Assembly: GCF_002532045.1 (NCBI RefSeq)
Contig: NZ_NWTG01000001.1
Coordinates: forward strand, 868,001 to 932,000
Length of the DNA stretch: 64,000 nt
From: Bradyrhizobium sp. C9
Lineage (GTDB): Bacteria; Pseudomonadota; Alphaproteobacteria; Rhizobiales; Xanthobacteraceae
Reading direction: 5' to 3'
Shown here: positions 42,426 through 50,757 of the stretch, piece after piece
Layout: each line of letters starts with the position of its first letter
How positions within the stretch are numbered: position 1 is the stretch's first letter
Position numbers and translations under genes: made by a program
Notes under the pieces: generated by a model
Database searches by the model: none
The model's input: the letters and a program-made list of their open reading frames with translations, nothing else
Told to the model about the DNA's origin: nothing

Positions 42426-44416
42426 ATCCGGCCTGGTATCTGCGCAGGCTGCAGCGCATGGAGCCGTCCGAGCTTGCGGGACGGGTGAACGATCAGGCAT
42501 TGCGCCTGCTCTGGCGCATCACGCCGCCCGATATCGCACGACACGCCGGCGCCAGGCTGGTCCCGGGCCCACGGCAGCCGCGGCTGAAGCCGTTGCCTTC
42601 GCCGGCGCACGCGCCGCCGCAGGCCGCCGAGCGGCTGATCCGGTGCGCCGACCGGGTTCTCGCCGGACATTGGCGGGTCTTTGCCAGAGATCATGATGCT
42701 TTGGGCGAGCGGCCGGACTGGTTCGTCGATATCAGAAGCGGCAAGCGGGCGCCCGCTGACATGTATGCGTTTGCGGTGCCCTATCGCGACGAAGCCGCGG
42801 TCGGGGATATCAAATACATCTGGGAGCCGTCGCGTCACCACCATCTCACGGTGCTCGCGGGCGCGTATGACCTGACCTCGGACGAACGCTACGCCAGGCG
42901 CGTGGCCGCGCATCTCACAAGCTGGTGGCAAGAGAATCCGTTTCCGCGCGGCCCGCACTGGATCAGCGGCATCGAGCTCGGCGTGCGGCTCGTCTCGTGG
43001 GCCTGGGTGCGCCAGCTGCTGCAGAACTGGCCAGGCGCGCCAGCATTGTTCGAGGACAACCACCTGTTCGTGACGCAGCTCTACGCGCATCAATACTGGT
43101 TGTCGCAGTTCCCAAGCCGGGGCTCCTCCGCCAACAACCACGTCATCGCGGAGGCAGCCGGGCAGTTCGTGGCGGCCTGCGTGTTTCCCTTCTTCCACGA
43201 CAGCGCGCTGTGGCGCCAGAATTCCGCCAGGACGCTGGCCGGCGAAGCTGTTGCGCAGACCTTCGCTTGCGGCAGTAACCGTGAGCTCGCGACCGATTAT
43301 CACGGCTTTGTCTTCGAATTGCTGCTGGCCGCGGCGGTGCAGGGCGAAGCGTGCGGGCACCAGCTCGGCGACGTGGTCTGGACCACGATGTGCCGCATGA
43401 GCGACGTCATTGCCGCGATGCTCGACGATCGCGGTCATCCTCCACGTCAAGGCGATGGCGACGAAGGCATCGGCCTGTTGCTCGACGATCCGGCCTGCAA
43501 TCGCTGGCTCGGCCTGCTCGCCACCGGCGCGCGTCTGTTCGGCGAGCAGCCGTGGTGGCCCAAGCTGCCGGAGCCCGATCTGCGCACGTTTTTCCTGATT
43601 GACGGCATCAAGTCGCGTACGATCCCCGCGCGCCCCGCGCGCCGCCCGCATTTGCTTGACGAGGCCGGACAGACCTTTCTCGTCGATGCCGACCGGGCGG
43701 TATGGTGCCGCTGCGATCACGGCCCGCATGGCTTCGGCCGCATCGCGGCGCATGCCCATGCGGATGCGCTGTCGCTCGAATGCAGGATCGGCGGCGTCGA
43801 TATCCTCGCCGACCCCGGCACCTATTGCTATCACGGCGATCCGCGATGGCGCGCCTACTTCCGTTCCACCCTGGCGCACAACACGCTCTGCCTGTTCGGG
43901 CGCGACCAGTCGGTGTCGGGCGGACCGTTTCTCTGGACGCGGCATGCGCAGAGCCGGTTGATCGCATCGAGCGGGCTGGACAATCGTGATGCAGACGCAA
44001 GCTGGGTTGCGGAGCACACGGGATATCAGGACGAAGCAGGTCGTCTCGTGCATCGCCGCTCGGTGCAGTTGCAGCGTCCGTCGGCGCGGCTCGTCGTCAC
44101 GGATATTGTCATTGCCGATGAAGGGCTTGCGGTGCCGGCGAGCCTCAGCTGGCATCTTGGTCCCGACGTCGAGTGCAAGCTCGAAGGGCATAGCGCACAG
44201 CTCGCATGGCCCGGCGGACGCGGCGAACTCGATCTGCCTGACGCTCTCAGCTGGACGGCATATCGCGGTGACGAGACTTTGCCGGCCGGCTGGTACTCGC
44301 CGTGCTTCGATCTCAAGGTGCCGGCGACGACGCTGATCGGCTCCGGAACGTTGGCTGCCGGCCAAAGCCTGGCGACGGAACTGCGCTGGTTTCCCGACCC
44401 GGCACGCCGATCATGA
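42422..44416 (+). CDS. Heparinase II/III-like (alginate-lyase-type) protein
   Basis: A 664-residue protein with an N-terminal (alpha/alpha) toroid (about 60-360, with HHHLTVLAGAYDLTSDERYA and the RGSSANNHVIAEAAG signature) and a C-terminal heparinase II/III beta-sandwich (about 400-640) containing FGRIAAHAHADALSLECRIG and DPGTYCYH. The histidines and tyrosine of these motifs fit uronate lyase catalysis. No clear signal peptide is seen, so it may act in the cytosol. It is flanked, with 4-bp overlaps, by the fusion dehydrogenase and a glycosyltransferase. A neighbouring AlgD-like enzyme suggests a uronate-containing substrate; this is inference. Confidence 0.87.
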   Translation: MNPAWYLRRLQRMEPSELAGRVNDQALRLLWRITPPDIARHAGARLVPGPRQPRLKPLPSPAHAPPQAAERLIRCADRVLAGHWRVFARDHDALGERPDWFVDIRSGKRAPADMYAFAVPYRDEAAVGDIKYIWEPSRHHHLTVLAGAYDLTSDERYARRVAAHLTSWWQENPFPRGPHWISGIELGVRLVSWAWVRQLLQNWPGAPALFEDNHLFVTQLYAHQYWLSQFPSRGSSANNHVIAEAAGQFVAACVFPFFHDSALWRQNSARTLAGEAVAQTFACGSNRELATDYHGFVFELLLAAAVQGEACGHQLGDVVWTTMCRMSDVIAAMLDDRGHPPRQGDGDEGIGLLLDDPACNRWLGLLATGARLFGEQPWWPKLPEPDLRTFFLIDGIKSRTIPARPARRPHLLDEAGQTFLVDADRAVWCRCDHGPHGFGRIAAHAHADALSLECRIGGVDILADPGTYCYHGDPRWRAYFRSTLAHNTLCLFGRDQSVSGGPFLWTRHAQSRLIASSGLDNRDADASWVAEHTGYQDEAGRLVHRRSVQLQRPSARLVVTDIVIADEGLAVPASLSWHLGPDVECKLEGHSAQLAWPGGRGELDLPDALSWTAYRGDETLPAGWYSPCFDLKVPATTLIGSGTLAAGQSLATELRWFPDPARRS

Positions 44417-45567
44417 AGATCCTGGTCGCTCACAACAGGTATCAGGGACGCGGCGGCGAAGACGTCGTGTTCGAAGCGGAAGTCGACCTGTTGCGCGGCG
44501 CGGGACACAGTGTCGAGACGCTCACGGTCTGCAACGAGGCGATCAATTCGCTTGCCGCGCGGATCGCGACGACGCTGTCGATCGCCGATAATGCAGAGGG
44601 AAAGCGCGCCATGGCGAAGGCGATCGACCGCTTTCGCCCCGACATCGTCCATGTCCACAATTTCTTCCCGCTGCTCTCGCCCGCCGTGTTCGATGTCTGC
44701 CGGCAACAGCAGGTGCCTGCGGTGGTGACGCTGCACAATTATCGCAGCATCTGCACCGGCGGCATGCTGCTGCGCGACGGCCGCATCTGCCACAAATGCC
44801 TGGACCGCGGCCATCTCTGGGGCGCGGTGCATCGCTGCTACCGCGGATCGCTGCCGGGCTCGCTGGCTTCGGCCTGCATGATTGCGCAGCATCAGCGCCG
44901 CGGCACCTGGACGCGACCCGGCCTGCGCCTGATCGCGCTGACGCAGTTTGCCCGAACGGTGTTCACGCAGGCAGGCTTCGATGTCGGCCGGATCGACGTG
45001 AAGCCGAACTTCATGGCCGATCCGGGGGCGCCAGATCCGGCCACGCCACGCGCCGGGCTGCTCTATGTTGGACGGCTGAGCCGGGAGAAGGGCGTCGGCG
45101 TGTTGCTCGACGCTGTTGCGGGGACCAGCGTACCGTTGCGGATCGTGGGCGAGGGACCGGAGCGCGTTGCGCTAGAGGCTCGCGCGTCCGCCAATGTCAG
45201 GTTCCTCGGCGCGCTCTCGCGCGCTGAGGTGCTTCGGGAAATGGCGAGTGCGCGGGCGTTGGTCGTGCCGTCGCTCTGGTACGAGGGATTTCCGATGGTC
45301 GTGGTCGAGGCCTTCGCACAGCAGACGCCCGTCATTGCGTCCGAGATTGGCGGACTTGCCGAGGTGGTGAGCGCCGGCAAGACCGGCGCATTGGTACCGC
45401 CGGGCGATGCCGCCGCGCTCAGGCAGCGGATTGCTCAGCTTCTGGGTGCTCCCGATCTCGCGACGGCATGGGGGCAGGCGGCGCGGACCGCCTTTCTCGA
45501 ACGCTACGCGCCGGACGAGAATCTGCGGCTGCTCGAGGCGATCTACGCGCGCGCCGCCGCCGGATGA
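44413..45567 (+). CDS. Glycosyltransferase family 4
   Basis: A 384-residue GT-B protein starting at ATG 44413 with MKILVAHNRYQGRGGEDVVF, the classical GT4 opening, and DIVHVHNFFPLLSP near 77-90. The donor domain shows LLYVGRLSREKGVGVLLDAV (about 217-236), LRIVGEGPE and PSLWYEGFPMVVVEAFA with the E-x7-E pair. The frame is open upstream to 44302, but that is inside the heparinase-like gene. It is the last gene of the overlapping trio; a long spacer follows. Confidence 0.9.
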   Translation: MKILVAHNRYQGRGGEDVVFEAEVDLLRGAGHSVETLTVCNEAINSLAARIATTLSIADNAEGKRAMAKAIDRFRPDIVHVHNFFPLLSPAVFDVCRQQQVPAVVTLHNYRSICTGGMLLRDGRICHKCLDRGHLWGAVHRCYRGSLPGSLASACMIAQHQRRGTWTRPGLRLIALTQFARTVFTQAGFDVGRIDVKPNFMADPGAPDPATPRAGLLYVGRLSREKGVGVLLDAVAGTSVPLRIVGEGPERVALEARASANVRFLGALSRAEVLREMASARALVVPSLWYEGFPMVVVEAFAQQTPVIASEIGGLAEVVSAGKTGALVPPGDAAALRQRIAQLLGAPDLATAWGQAARTAFLERYAPDENLRLLEAIYARAAAG

Positions 45568-45981
45568 GTGCCGCAGACGGTCGCTTCGCCCGTGATCGGG
45601 CGCTGTCTTGCTGTTTGCCGCGCTCATGTCCCTAACGGGATGCGACGAATCTGATGTTAATTTGTTATATCGCGCGCTCGATCTCGCCTCGTCAGGTCTT
45701 GGCCGGGCGGCTCCGATTGCCCCGATTCTGCGATCGATTCCCTAGGTTTTGGCCCGCTTGGCGCGCGCAGCCTGCGATCGGAGCCCGGCGTGACGCCGCT
45801 AGCTTGCCGGCGGGTTGTGAAGTTTGACGCTTTTCTGAAAAAGCTCTCACGCGACGCGGAAATATTTTTCAGATCGGAAAATCGCATCGAAGCGCGCGCA
45901 AAGGCTGCGAAATTCTGCGCTCTGGCGCCACCGGGGTACCGGATGAAACCCCGTATAATCACTACCCTTTTTTGCGCCGCG

Positions 45982-46017
45982 GCTAACATTTGTGAGTGGC
46001 CTGCGCTGAATGTTAGC
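45982..46017. promoter_or_regulatory. Perfect 9-bp inverted repeat upstream of RTX gene 1
   Basis: GCTAACATT (45982-45990) and AATGTTAGC (46009-46017) are exact inverted copies with an 18-base spacer. Each contains the CTAACA half-site found in the direct repeats. Confidence 0.5.
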
Positions 46018-46107
46018 TCGCGCCCGGAGTCGCGCTAAGTCTCACATAAGTCTCATGGAACCGGACGTTAATGGCGCATTGTCGATTGACACTCCGGTAT
46101 TGCGGAC

Positions 46108-46125
46108 TTAACAATGGACTTAACA
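46108..46125 (+). promoter_or_regulatory. nTAACR-N6-YTAACR direct repeat, site 4
   Basis: TTAACA (46108-46113), six bases ATGGAC, TTAACA (46120-46125): a perfect pair with a 12-bp period. A weaker GTAACG follows at 46131-46136. It lies about 115 bases before the ATG of RTX gene 1. Confidence 0.55.
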
Positions 46126-46239
46126 AGTTCGTAACGTGTGTCCACATTTGAGCTGCGCCGCAACAAACCAGTGGTGGATCAACAGCTTACGTGCGGGCGA
46201 GCGGCTTGAATCCTCGTATCCCAAGCAGGGGCTACATCG

Positions 46240-47682
46240 ATGGCGACTTACAATCTAGACCAAACCGACCTCAAACATGCGATCAACGGCACGATCGATC
46301 ACGCGACCCAACAACAGATCCTTGATTATCTGATCAACGCAGGCATCGGGTACACCAGCCCGGATGACGGCAGCTCGATCCCGGTGCAGGTGGGCGCCGG
46401 CATCAGCAACCCCGACCCGAACGCCAACGTTCTCATCGAAACCAACCCGAATAACACCGTTACCACCGACGCCAGCCTGAAGGCGATCATCGAGGCCACC
46501 AACAAGGACGTGACGCTGACGGTGAACGGCAGCACCCCGGTGCTGGTCGCGACCGGCAACGGCAACGACCAGATCTTCCTCAACAACACCGGTGACACCA
46601 CGGTTTTTGCCGGCAACGGCAACGACACGGTCTTCGGTGGTGCGGGTCACGACTCGATCGACGGCGGCAACGGCAACGACGTCCTGATCGACAACGTCTC
46701 CGGTCACAGCACGCTCGATGGCGGCAAGGGTAACGATCTGCTGTTCGGCACCGGTGCCGACACCTTGAACGGTGGCTCCGGCAACGACACGCTCTACGGC
46801 GGCAGCTCGTCCGAGCTGAATGGCGGCACCGGCAATGACGTGCTGGTGTCCGGCAGCACCGCTGGCAATTCCAGCACGCTGGATGGCGGCAAAGGCAACG
46901 ATGCGCTGTACGGCGGTGCCGGCAACGATCGCCTGTTCGGCGGCGACGGCAACGACACGCTGACCGGCGGTTCGGGCAACCAGGTTCTCGACGGCGGCAA
47001 GGGCAATGACGTCCTGATCGGCGGCGCAGGCAACAACCAGCTCTACGGCGGTGCAGGCAACGACGCGCTCTACTCGAACTCGGATGCGTCGCACGGCTCG
47101 ATCCTGGACGGCGGTGCCGGCAACGACTCGCTGTATGGCGGTGCGGGTGCCGACACGCTGTATGGCGGCGCGGGCAACGACCTGCTGGTCGGCGGTACGG
47201 GCACCGTTGCCGAGTACGGCGGCGCCGGCAAGGACGTGCTCTACTCGGGCAGCGATGCGTCGCACGCGACCTCGCTCTACGGCGGTGACGGCAACGACTC
47301 GCTCTACGGCGGTGCCGGCAACGACACGCTGTATGGTGGCTCCGGCAGCGACACGTTGGTCGCCGGCTCGGGCAACCAGACGCTGCTCGGCGGCGGCGGC
47401 AACGACTCGTTCGTTGGTTCCGCCACCGGTACCGCCTCGATGGTCGGCGGCTCTGGTCAGGACTACTTCTACCTGTCCAACCTCCACAGCAGCGACACCA
47501 TTGACGGCGGTGCCGGCAACAAGGACTCGCTGACCTTCCTGGATCACGCCTCGACCGATGTGACCGGTATCACCGCTGGCAAGGACGGTTCTCTGGACGT
47601 CAACTTCAGCAACGGCCAGGTGACGCAGATCAGCAACATCGAATACCTGATCTTCAACGATGGTCACTCGACCAAGCTGTAA
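46240..47682 (+). CDS. RTX calcium-binding repeat protein 1 (type I secretion substrate)
   Basis: A 480-residue acidic protein without N-terminal signal peptide. Residues 1 to about 105 form a unique domain (YNLDQTDLKHAINGTIDHAT...). From about 105 to 410 it is almost entirely GGxGNDxLx nonapeptides, which wind into a calcium-binding beta roll outside the cell. The last 50 residues (DHASTDVTGITAGKDG, SNIEYLIFNDGHSTKL) resemble an RTX C-terminal secretion signal. Between nonapeptides is a SDASHxTxL insert recurring every 57 residues. There is no enzymatic domain, so a structural, adhesive or matrix role is likely. The exporter genes at 50758-54328 are probable partners. A strong terminator follows. 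Confidence 0.88.
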   Translation: MATYNLDQTDLKHAINGTIDHATQQQILDYLINAGIGYTSPDDGSSIPVQVGAGISNPDPNANVLIETNPNNTVTTDASLKAIIEATNKDVTLTVNGSTPVLVATGNGNDQIFLNNTGDTTVFAGNGNDTVFGGAGHDSIDGGNGNDVLIDNVSGHSTLDGGKGNDLLFGTGADTLNGGSGNDTLYGGSSSELNGGTGNDVLVSGSTAGNSSTLDGGKGNDALYGGAGNDRLFGGDGNDTLTGGSGNQVLDGGKGNDVLIGGAGNNQLYGGAGNDALYSNSDASHGSILDGGAGNDSLYGGAGADTLYGGAGNDLLVGGTGTVAEYGGAGKDVLYSGSDASHATSLYGGDGNDSLYGGAGNDTLYGGSGSDTLVAGSGNQTLLGGGGNDSFVGSATGTASMVGGSGQDYFYLSNLHSSDTIDGGAGNKDSLTFLDHASTDVTGITAGKDGSLDVNFSNGQVTQISNIEYLIFNDGHSTKL

Positions 47683-47726
47683 GATCCCAAGCCTGAACTA
47701 AGATCTCAGGTCTGCACTAAGTGAAG

Positions 47727-47762
47727 GCGCCGCCTCAACGATAGTTGAGGCGGCGCTTTTTT
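47727..47762 (+). terminator. Intrinsic terminator after RTX gene 1
   Basis: A perfect 13-bp stem (47727-47739 with 47744-47756), GATA loop and six T residues (47757-47762). The best terminator in the window. It implies that RTX gene 2 has its own promoter or depends on read-through. Confidence 0.92.
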
Positions 47763-47896
47763 GCTATTACAGGTGGTGTCATGAAGCGCTGTCTGATAAT
47801 GTCGCAGTGTTGATGCCTGCTCCAATTGTGAACCACCGAGATCATTCGAGTATTTGCCTAGCGATGATGTAGCGCATCGAAGCAGGGGCTTGATCG

Positions 47897-49612
47897 ATGG
47901 TGACGCAAGACCTGAACCAGACGCAGCTCAAGGCAGCGCTCAGCTCCACGATCGATCACGCAAGCCGGCAACAGATTCTCGACTATCTGATCAGCGCGGG
48001 GATCGGTTACACCAGCCCGGATGACGGGGCGACGATCCCGGTGCAGGAGGGGGCCGGGATCAGCAACCCGGATCCGAACGCCAATGTTCTGATCGAAACC
48101 AACGCCGACAATACCATCAAGCTTGATCCCAAGCTGAAGGCGATCATCGAAGCCACCAAGAGCGACGTGACGCTGACCGTGAACGGCGCCGCCCCGGTGG
48201 TGGTCGCGACCAGCGCCGGCAACGACGATATCACCATCAACAACAACCGCGGTACGACGGTTCTTGCCGGGGCCGGCAACGACACGGTGTACGGTGGCGG
48301 CGTGGGCCACACCCAGATTTACGGCGACGCCGGCAACGATTGGCTTTATGGCAGTGACTGGTCGGACCTGCATGGCGGTAGCGGTAACGATACCTTGCTG
48401 TCCGGTAGCTCGCTGGACTCACTGGACCGGATCAACACGCTGGACGGCGGTAGCGGCAACGACGTGCTGTTCGGTGGCTGGGGCAATGATCGCCTGTATG
48501 GTGGCGCCGGTGACGACTGGTTGAGCGGGGGTTTCTACAACGAGACTCTCGACGGCGGCGCGGGCAACGACACGCTAGTCGCCGGCGTATACAGCGATCA
48601 GCTCTACGGCGGCGCCGGCGACGACCTGCTCTACGCGAATTTGTTCGCGTGGTACGGCTCGTTTCTGTCGGGCGGTGACGGCAACGACACGCTGGACGGT
48701 GGTGCCAGTGGCGTTGCCGACACGCTGGATGGCGGCGCCGGTGACGACCTGCTGAAGGGCGGCGTCAGGACTGCTGCGGAGTACGGCGGCAGCGGTAACG
48801 ACATTCTTTATTCGGGCTCCGGTGCGACGTTCGGGACACTGCTCGACGGCGGTGCAGGCGACGACACGCTGGTTGCCGGTGCGGGGTATAACCCTAAGGA
48901 TATCGGTGCCGACACGCTGGACGGCGGTGCCGGCAACGACCTGCTGATCGGCGCTGCCGGGACTGTTGCGGAGTATGGTGGCAGTGGCAACGACGCGATC
49001 TACTCGCACTCGGATACATCGCACGGCACGATCCTCGACGGCGGCGCAGGCAACGACTCGCTGTATGGCGGTGCGGGAGCCGACACGCTGAAAGGAGGCA
49101 GCGGCAATGACCTGCTGGTCGGCGGCACCGGCACCGTCGCCGAGTATGGCGGCAGCGGCAACGACATCCTCTACTCGGGCAGCGATGCGGCGCACGCGAC
49201 CTCGCTCTATGGCGGTGACGGCAATGATTCGCTCTACGGCGGTGCCGGCAACGACACGCTGCATGGCGGCTCCGGCCACGATACGATGGTTGCCGGCTCG
49301 GGTACGCAAACGTTGATCGGTGGCGATGATGGTTCGTCGTTCGTCGGCTTCGACACCGGCACGGCCTCGATGGTCGGCGGCTCCGGTCAGGACTATTTCT
49401 ACCTGTCCAACGCGACCAGCAAGGACACCATTGACGGTGGCGGCGGCAGCAAGGACTCACTGACCTTCCTGGATCACGCCTCGACCGACGTGACCGACAT
49501 CACGACCGGAAAGGGCGGTTCTCTGGACATCAACTTCAGCAATGGCCAGGTGACCCAGATCAGCAACATCGAATACCTGATCTTCAACGATGGTCACTCG
49601 ACCCGGCTGTAA
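47897..49612 (+). CDS. RTX calcium-binding repeat protein 2 (paralogue)
   Basis: A 571-residue paralogue of RTX protein 1. It shares the N-terminal domain (IDHASRQQILDYLISAGIGY against IDHATQQQILDYLINAGIGY) and the C-terminal signal (SNIEYLIFNDGHSTRL). The repeat region is longer, with three AEYGGSGND supermodules against one. The two run in tandem, 214 bp apart, and must come from a gene duplication. Start ATG 47897, followed by GTG. Divergence is greatest in the first half of the repeat region, where the 57-residue order is lost. The role is presumably alike: a calcium-stabilised extracellular repeat protein. Confidence 0.88.
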   Translation: MVTQDLNQTQLKAALSSTIDHASRQQILDYLISAGIGYTSPDDGATIPVQEGAGISNPDPNANVLIETNADNTIKLDPKLKAIIEATKSDVTLTVNGAAPVVVATSAGNDDITINNNRGTTVLAGAGNDTVYGGGVGHTQIYGDAGNDWLYGSDWSDLHGGSGNDTLLSGSSLDSLDRINTLDGGSGNDVLFGGWGNDRLYGGAGDDWLSGGFYNETLDGGAGNDTLVAGVYSDQLYGGAGDDLLYANLFAWYGSFLSGGDGNDTLDGGASGVADTLDGGAGDDLLKGGVRTAAEYGGSGNDILYSGSGATFGTLLDGGAGDDTLVAGAGYNPKDIGADTLDGGAGNDLLIGAAGTVAEYGGSGNDAIYSHSDTSHGTILDGGAGNDSLYGGAGADTLKGGSGNDLLVGGTGTVAEYGGSGNDILYSGSDAAHATSLYGGDGNDSLYGGAGNDTLHGGSGHDTMVAGSGTQTLIGGDDGSSFVGFDTGTASMVGGSGQDYFYLSNATSKDTIDGGGGSKDSLTFLDHASTDVTDITTGKGGSLDINFSNGQVTQISNIEYLIFNDGHSTRL

Positions 49613-49638
49613 GGTTCCAGATTTTCACATAGCGAGGT

Positions 49639-49668
49639 GCCGCCTCGACCTCGGTTGCGCGGCTTTTT
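49639..49668 (+). terminator. Probable terminator after RTX gene 2
   Basis: GCCGC (49639-49643) can pair with GCGGC (49659-49663), followed by five T residues (49664-49668). The stem is short and the loop is 15 bases, so it is weaker than the terminator after RTX gene 1, though the position is right. Confidence 0.55.
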
Positions 49669-49931
49669 CTTGAACACGGTGATCGGAACTTGTCGGTCGA
49701 TCGCCGTCGGATACGACCAGTTCCGTCTCAGGTTCCCACATCAAGGCGTGAACGGACGTTAGAAAGTTAGTTCGTCACATTCGGACCACGTAGCTTTTGT
49801 AAAGGCGTGTAGCTCGCTTGACGGGACGGTGCCGCGGCCGATGGCTTTCCAGCGGCACCGGCAACTTCGGTCGAGACGAGCGATCGCTGCAGAAATCAGC
49901 CGCTTAATGTGCGAACCGCGGAGCTCTCGAA
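49669..49931. other. Spacer before the methyltransferase-like gene
   Basis: No gene seen. It carries GTTAGAAAGTTAG near 49758-49770, again of the GTTAG/CTAAC type, which may be promoter for the downstream secretion genes. Confidence 0.4.
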
Positions 49932-50561
49932 TTGGCCAAGAAGAAAATGCTGAACGCCGGCGCTGGATCGACGGTTGCCAAGCGGATCCAGCCGCTCCTG
50001 ACGTCGCATGAGTGGGACGAGGTTCGCCTCGATGTCGACGGCAGCGTGAATCCGGATATCGTCGGCTCGATTACCGATCTCGCCAAACTGTGCCGGCCCG
50101 CGTCGTTCGACGCGATCTGGTGCTCCCATCTGATGGAGCATCTCTATGCCCATGAGATCCACCCCACATTCGTCCAGTTCCGCGAGGTTCTCAAGCCGGA
50201 CGGATTCGCGCTGATCATGTCGCCCGACCTGGAGGCGGTGGCTCAGCACATGCTGACCCAGGGTCTCGGTGCGGTCGCCTATGTCTCGCCGGCCGGTCCG
50301 ATCCGGCCACTTGATATGATCTACGGGCATTCCGGTGCGATCGAGCAGGGGCGCCACCACATGGCGCACAAGACCGGCTTTTCGTGCGACCGGATGGGAA
50401 ACCTGCTGCTGAGCGCCGGGTTTCCGACGGTGTCTGTTCGCAGCGGGAACTTCGAGGTCTGCGCCTTGGCGCTGATGCCGCAGGCCGAGGAGAGGCGGAT
50501 CCGGCCGCAGCTCGAGGCTTGCGGCTTCGACTTCCGGGAGACGGAGACCGCCGCCCCATGA
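49932..50561 (+). CDS. SAM-dependent methyltransferase-like protein (209 aa)
   Basis: It starts with TTG 49932 and reads KKKMLNAGAGSTVAKRIQPL, a motif I (NAGAGS) of the glycan methyltransferase type, then the acidic LDVDGSVNPDIVGSITDL and FDAIWCSHLMEHLYAHEI. VLKPDGFALIMSPDLE completes the fold. It lies between the RTX genes and the exporter genes, so it might modify the RTX proteins or the glycan made with them; this is an inference from position only. The ribosome site is poor, so the start is provisional. Confidence 0.75.
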   Translation: MAKKKMLNAGAGSTVAKRIQPLLTSHEWDEVRLDVDGSVNPDIVGSITDLAKLCRPASFDAIWCSHLMEHLYAHEIHPTFVQFREVLKPDGFALIMSPDLEAVAQHMLTQGLGAVAYVSPAGPIRPLDMIYGHSGAIEQGRHHMAHKTGFSCDRMGNLLLSAGFPTVSVRSGNFEVCALALMPQAEERRIRPQLEACGFDFRETETAAP

Positions 50562-50683
50562 TTGCAGATGTTAAATAATGTTATAAGGGTTCCGTGGTTA
50601 AACCACCGGTAGCAATGGCCAGAACTGGCTTCTGTGCTTGTTGCGACACATATCTTTTCGGAACCGTGCGCTGAAAATGCTGC

Positions 50684-50698
50684 GTTAGCGAACTAACA
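50684..50698. promoter_or_regulatory. Inverted repeat with CTAACA half-site upstream of the exporter gene
   Basis: GTTAG (50684-50688) and CTAAC (50693-50697) are inverted around CGAA, and CTAACA ends at 50698. TGTTAA (50569-50574) and TGTTAT (50579-50584) lie further upstream. They are 60-190 bases before ATG 50758. Confidence 0.4.
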
Positions 50699-50757
50699 GT
50701 GATAAGTTATATCTCGCTAGGGACCGGATCTTGCGCAGTCGAAACCTCGAGGCTTCC

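Larger units (their letters stand above)
45568..46239. other. Long regulatory region upstream of the RTX genes
   Basis: A 672-bp spacer, AT-richer than its neighbours and without a convincing gene (a frame at 45790-46038 is not accepted). It has TGTTAATTTGTTAT near 45653-45667, the inverted repeat at 45982-46017 and the direct repeat at 46108-46125, ending with CAGGGG upstream of ATG 46240. The length and density of motifs suggest a strongly controlled promoter. Confidence 0.55.

Noticed and set aside
45790..46038. 82-codon frame in the RTX upstream region
   Set aside because: It covers the inverted repeat and has mixed composition without ribosome site; the region is better explained as promoter.
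46108..46125. CtrA binding site
   Set aside because: The spacing is TTAA-N8-TTAA (12-bp period) at the exact sites, not the N7 (11-bp) of the CtrA box, so it is not called CtrA.
46255..47667. Leftward frame of 470 codons opposite RTX gene 1, and similar frames opposite RTX gene 2
   Set aside because: They arise from the regular codon repeat of GGxGNDxL units. Translation is a monotonous Val/Ala/Arg pattern without start signals.
46900..49300. Regularly spaced repeats that might be taken for a CRISPR array
   Set aside because: Repeats are in frame, of 27 and 171 bp period, degenerate and translated as RTX nonapeptides; no spacers and no cas genes.
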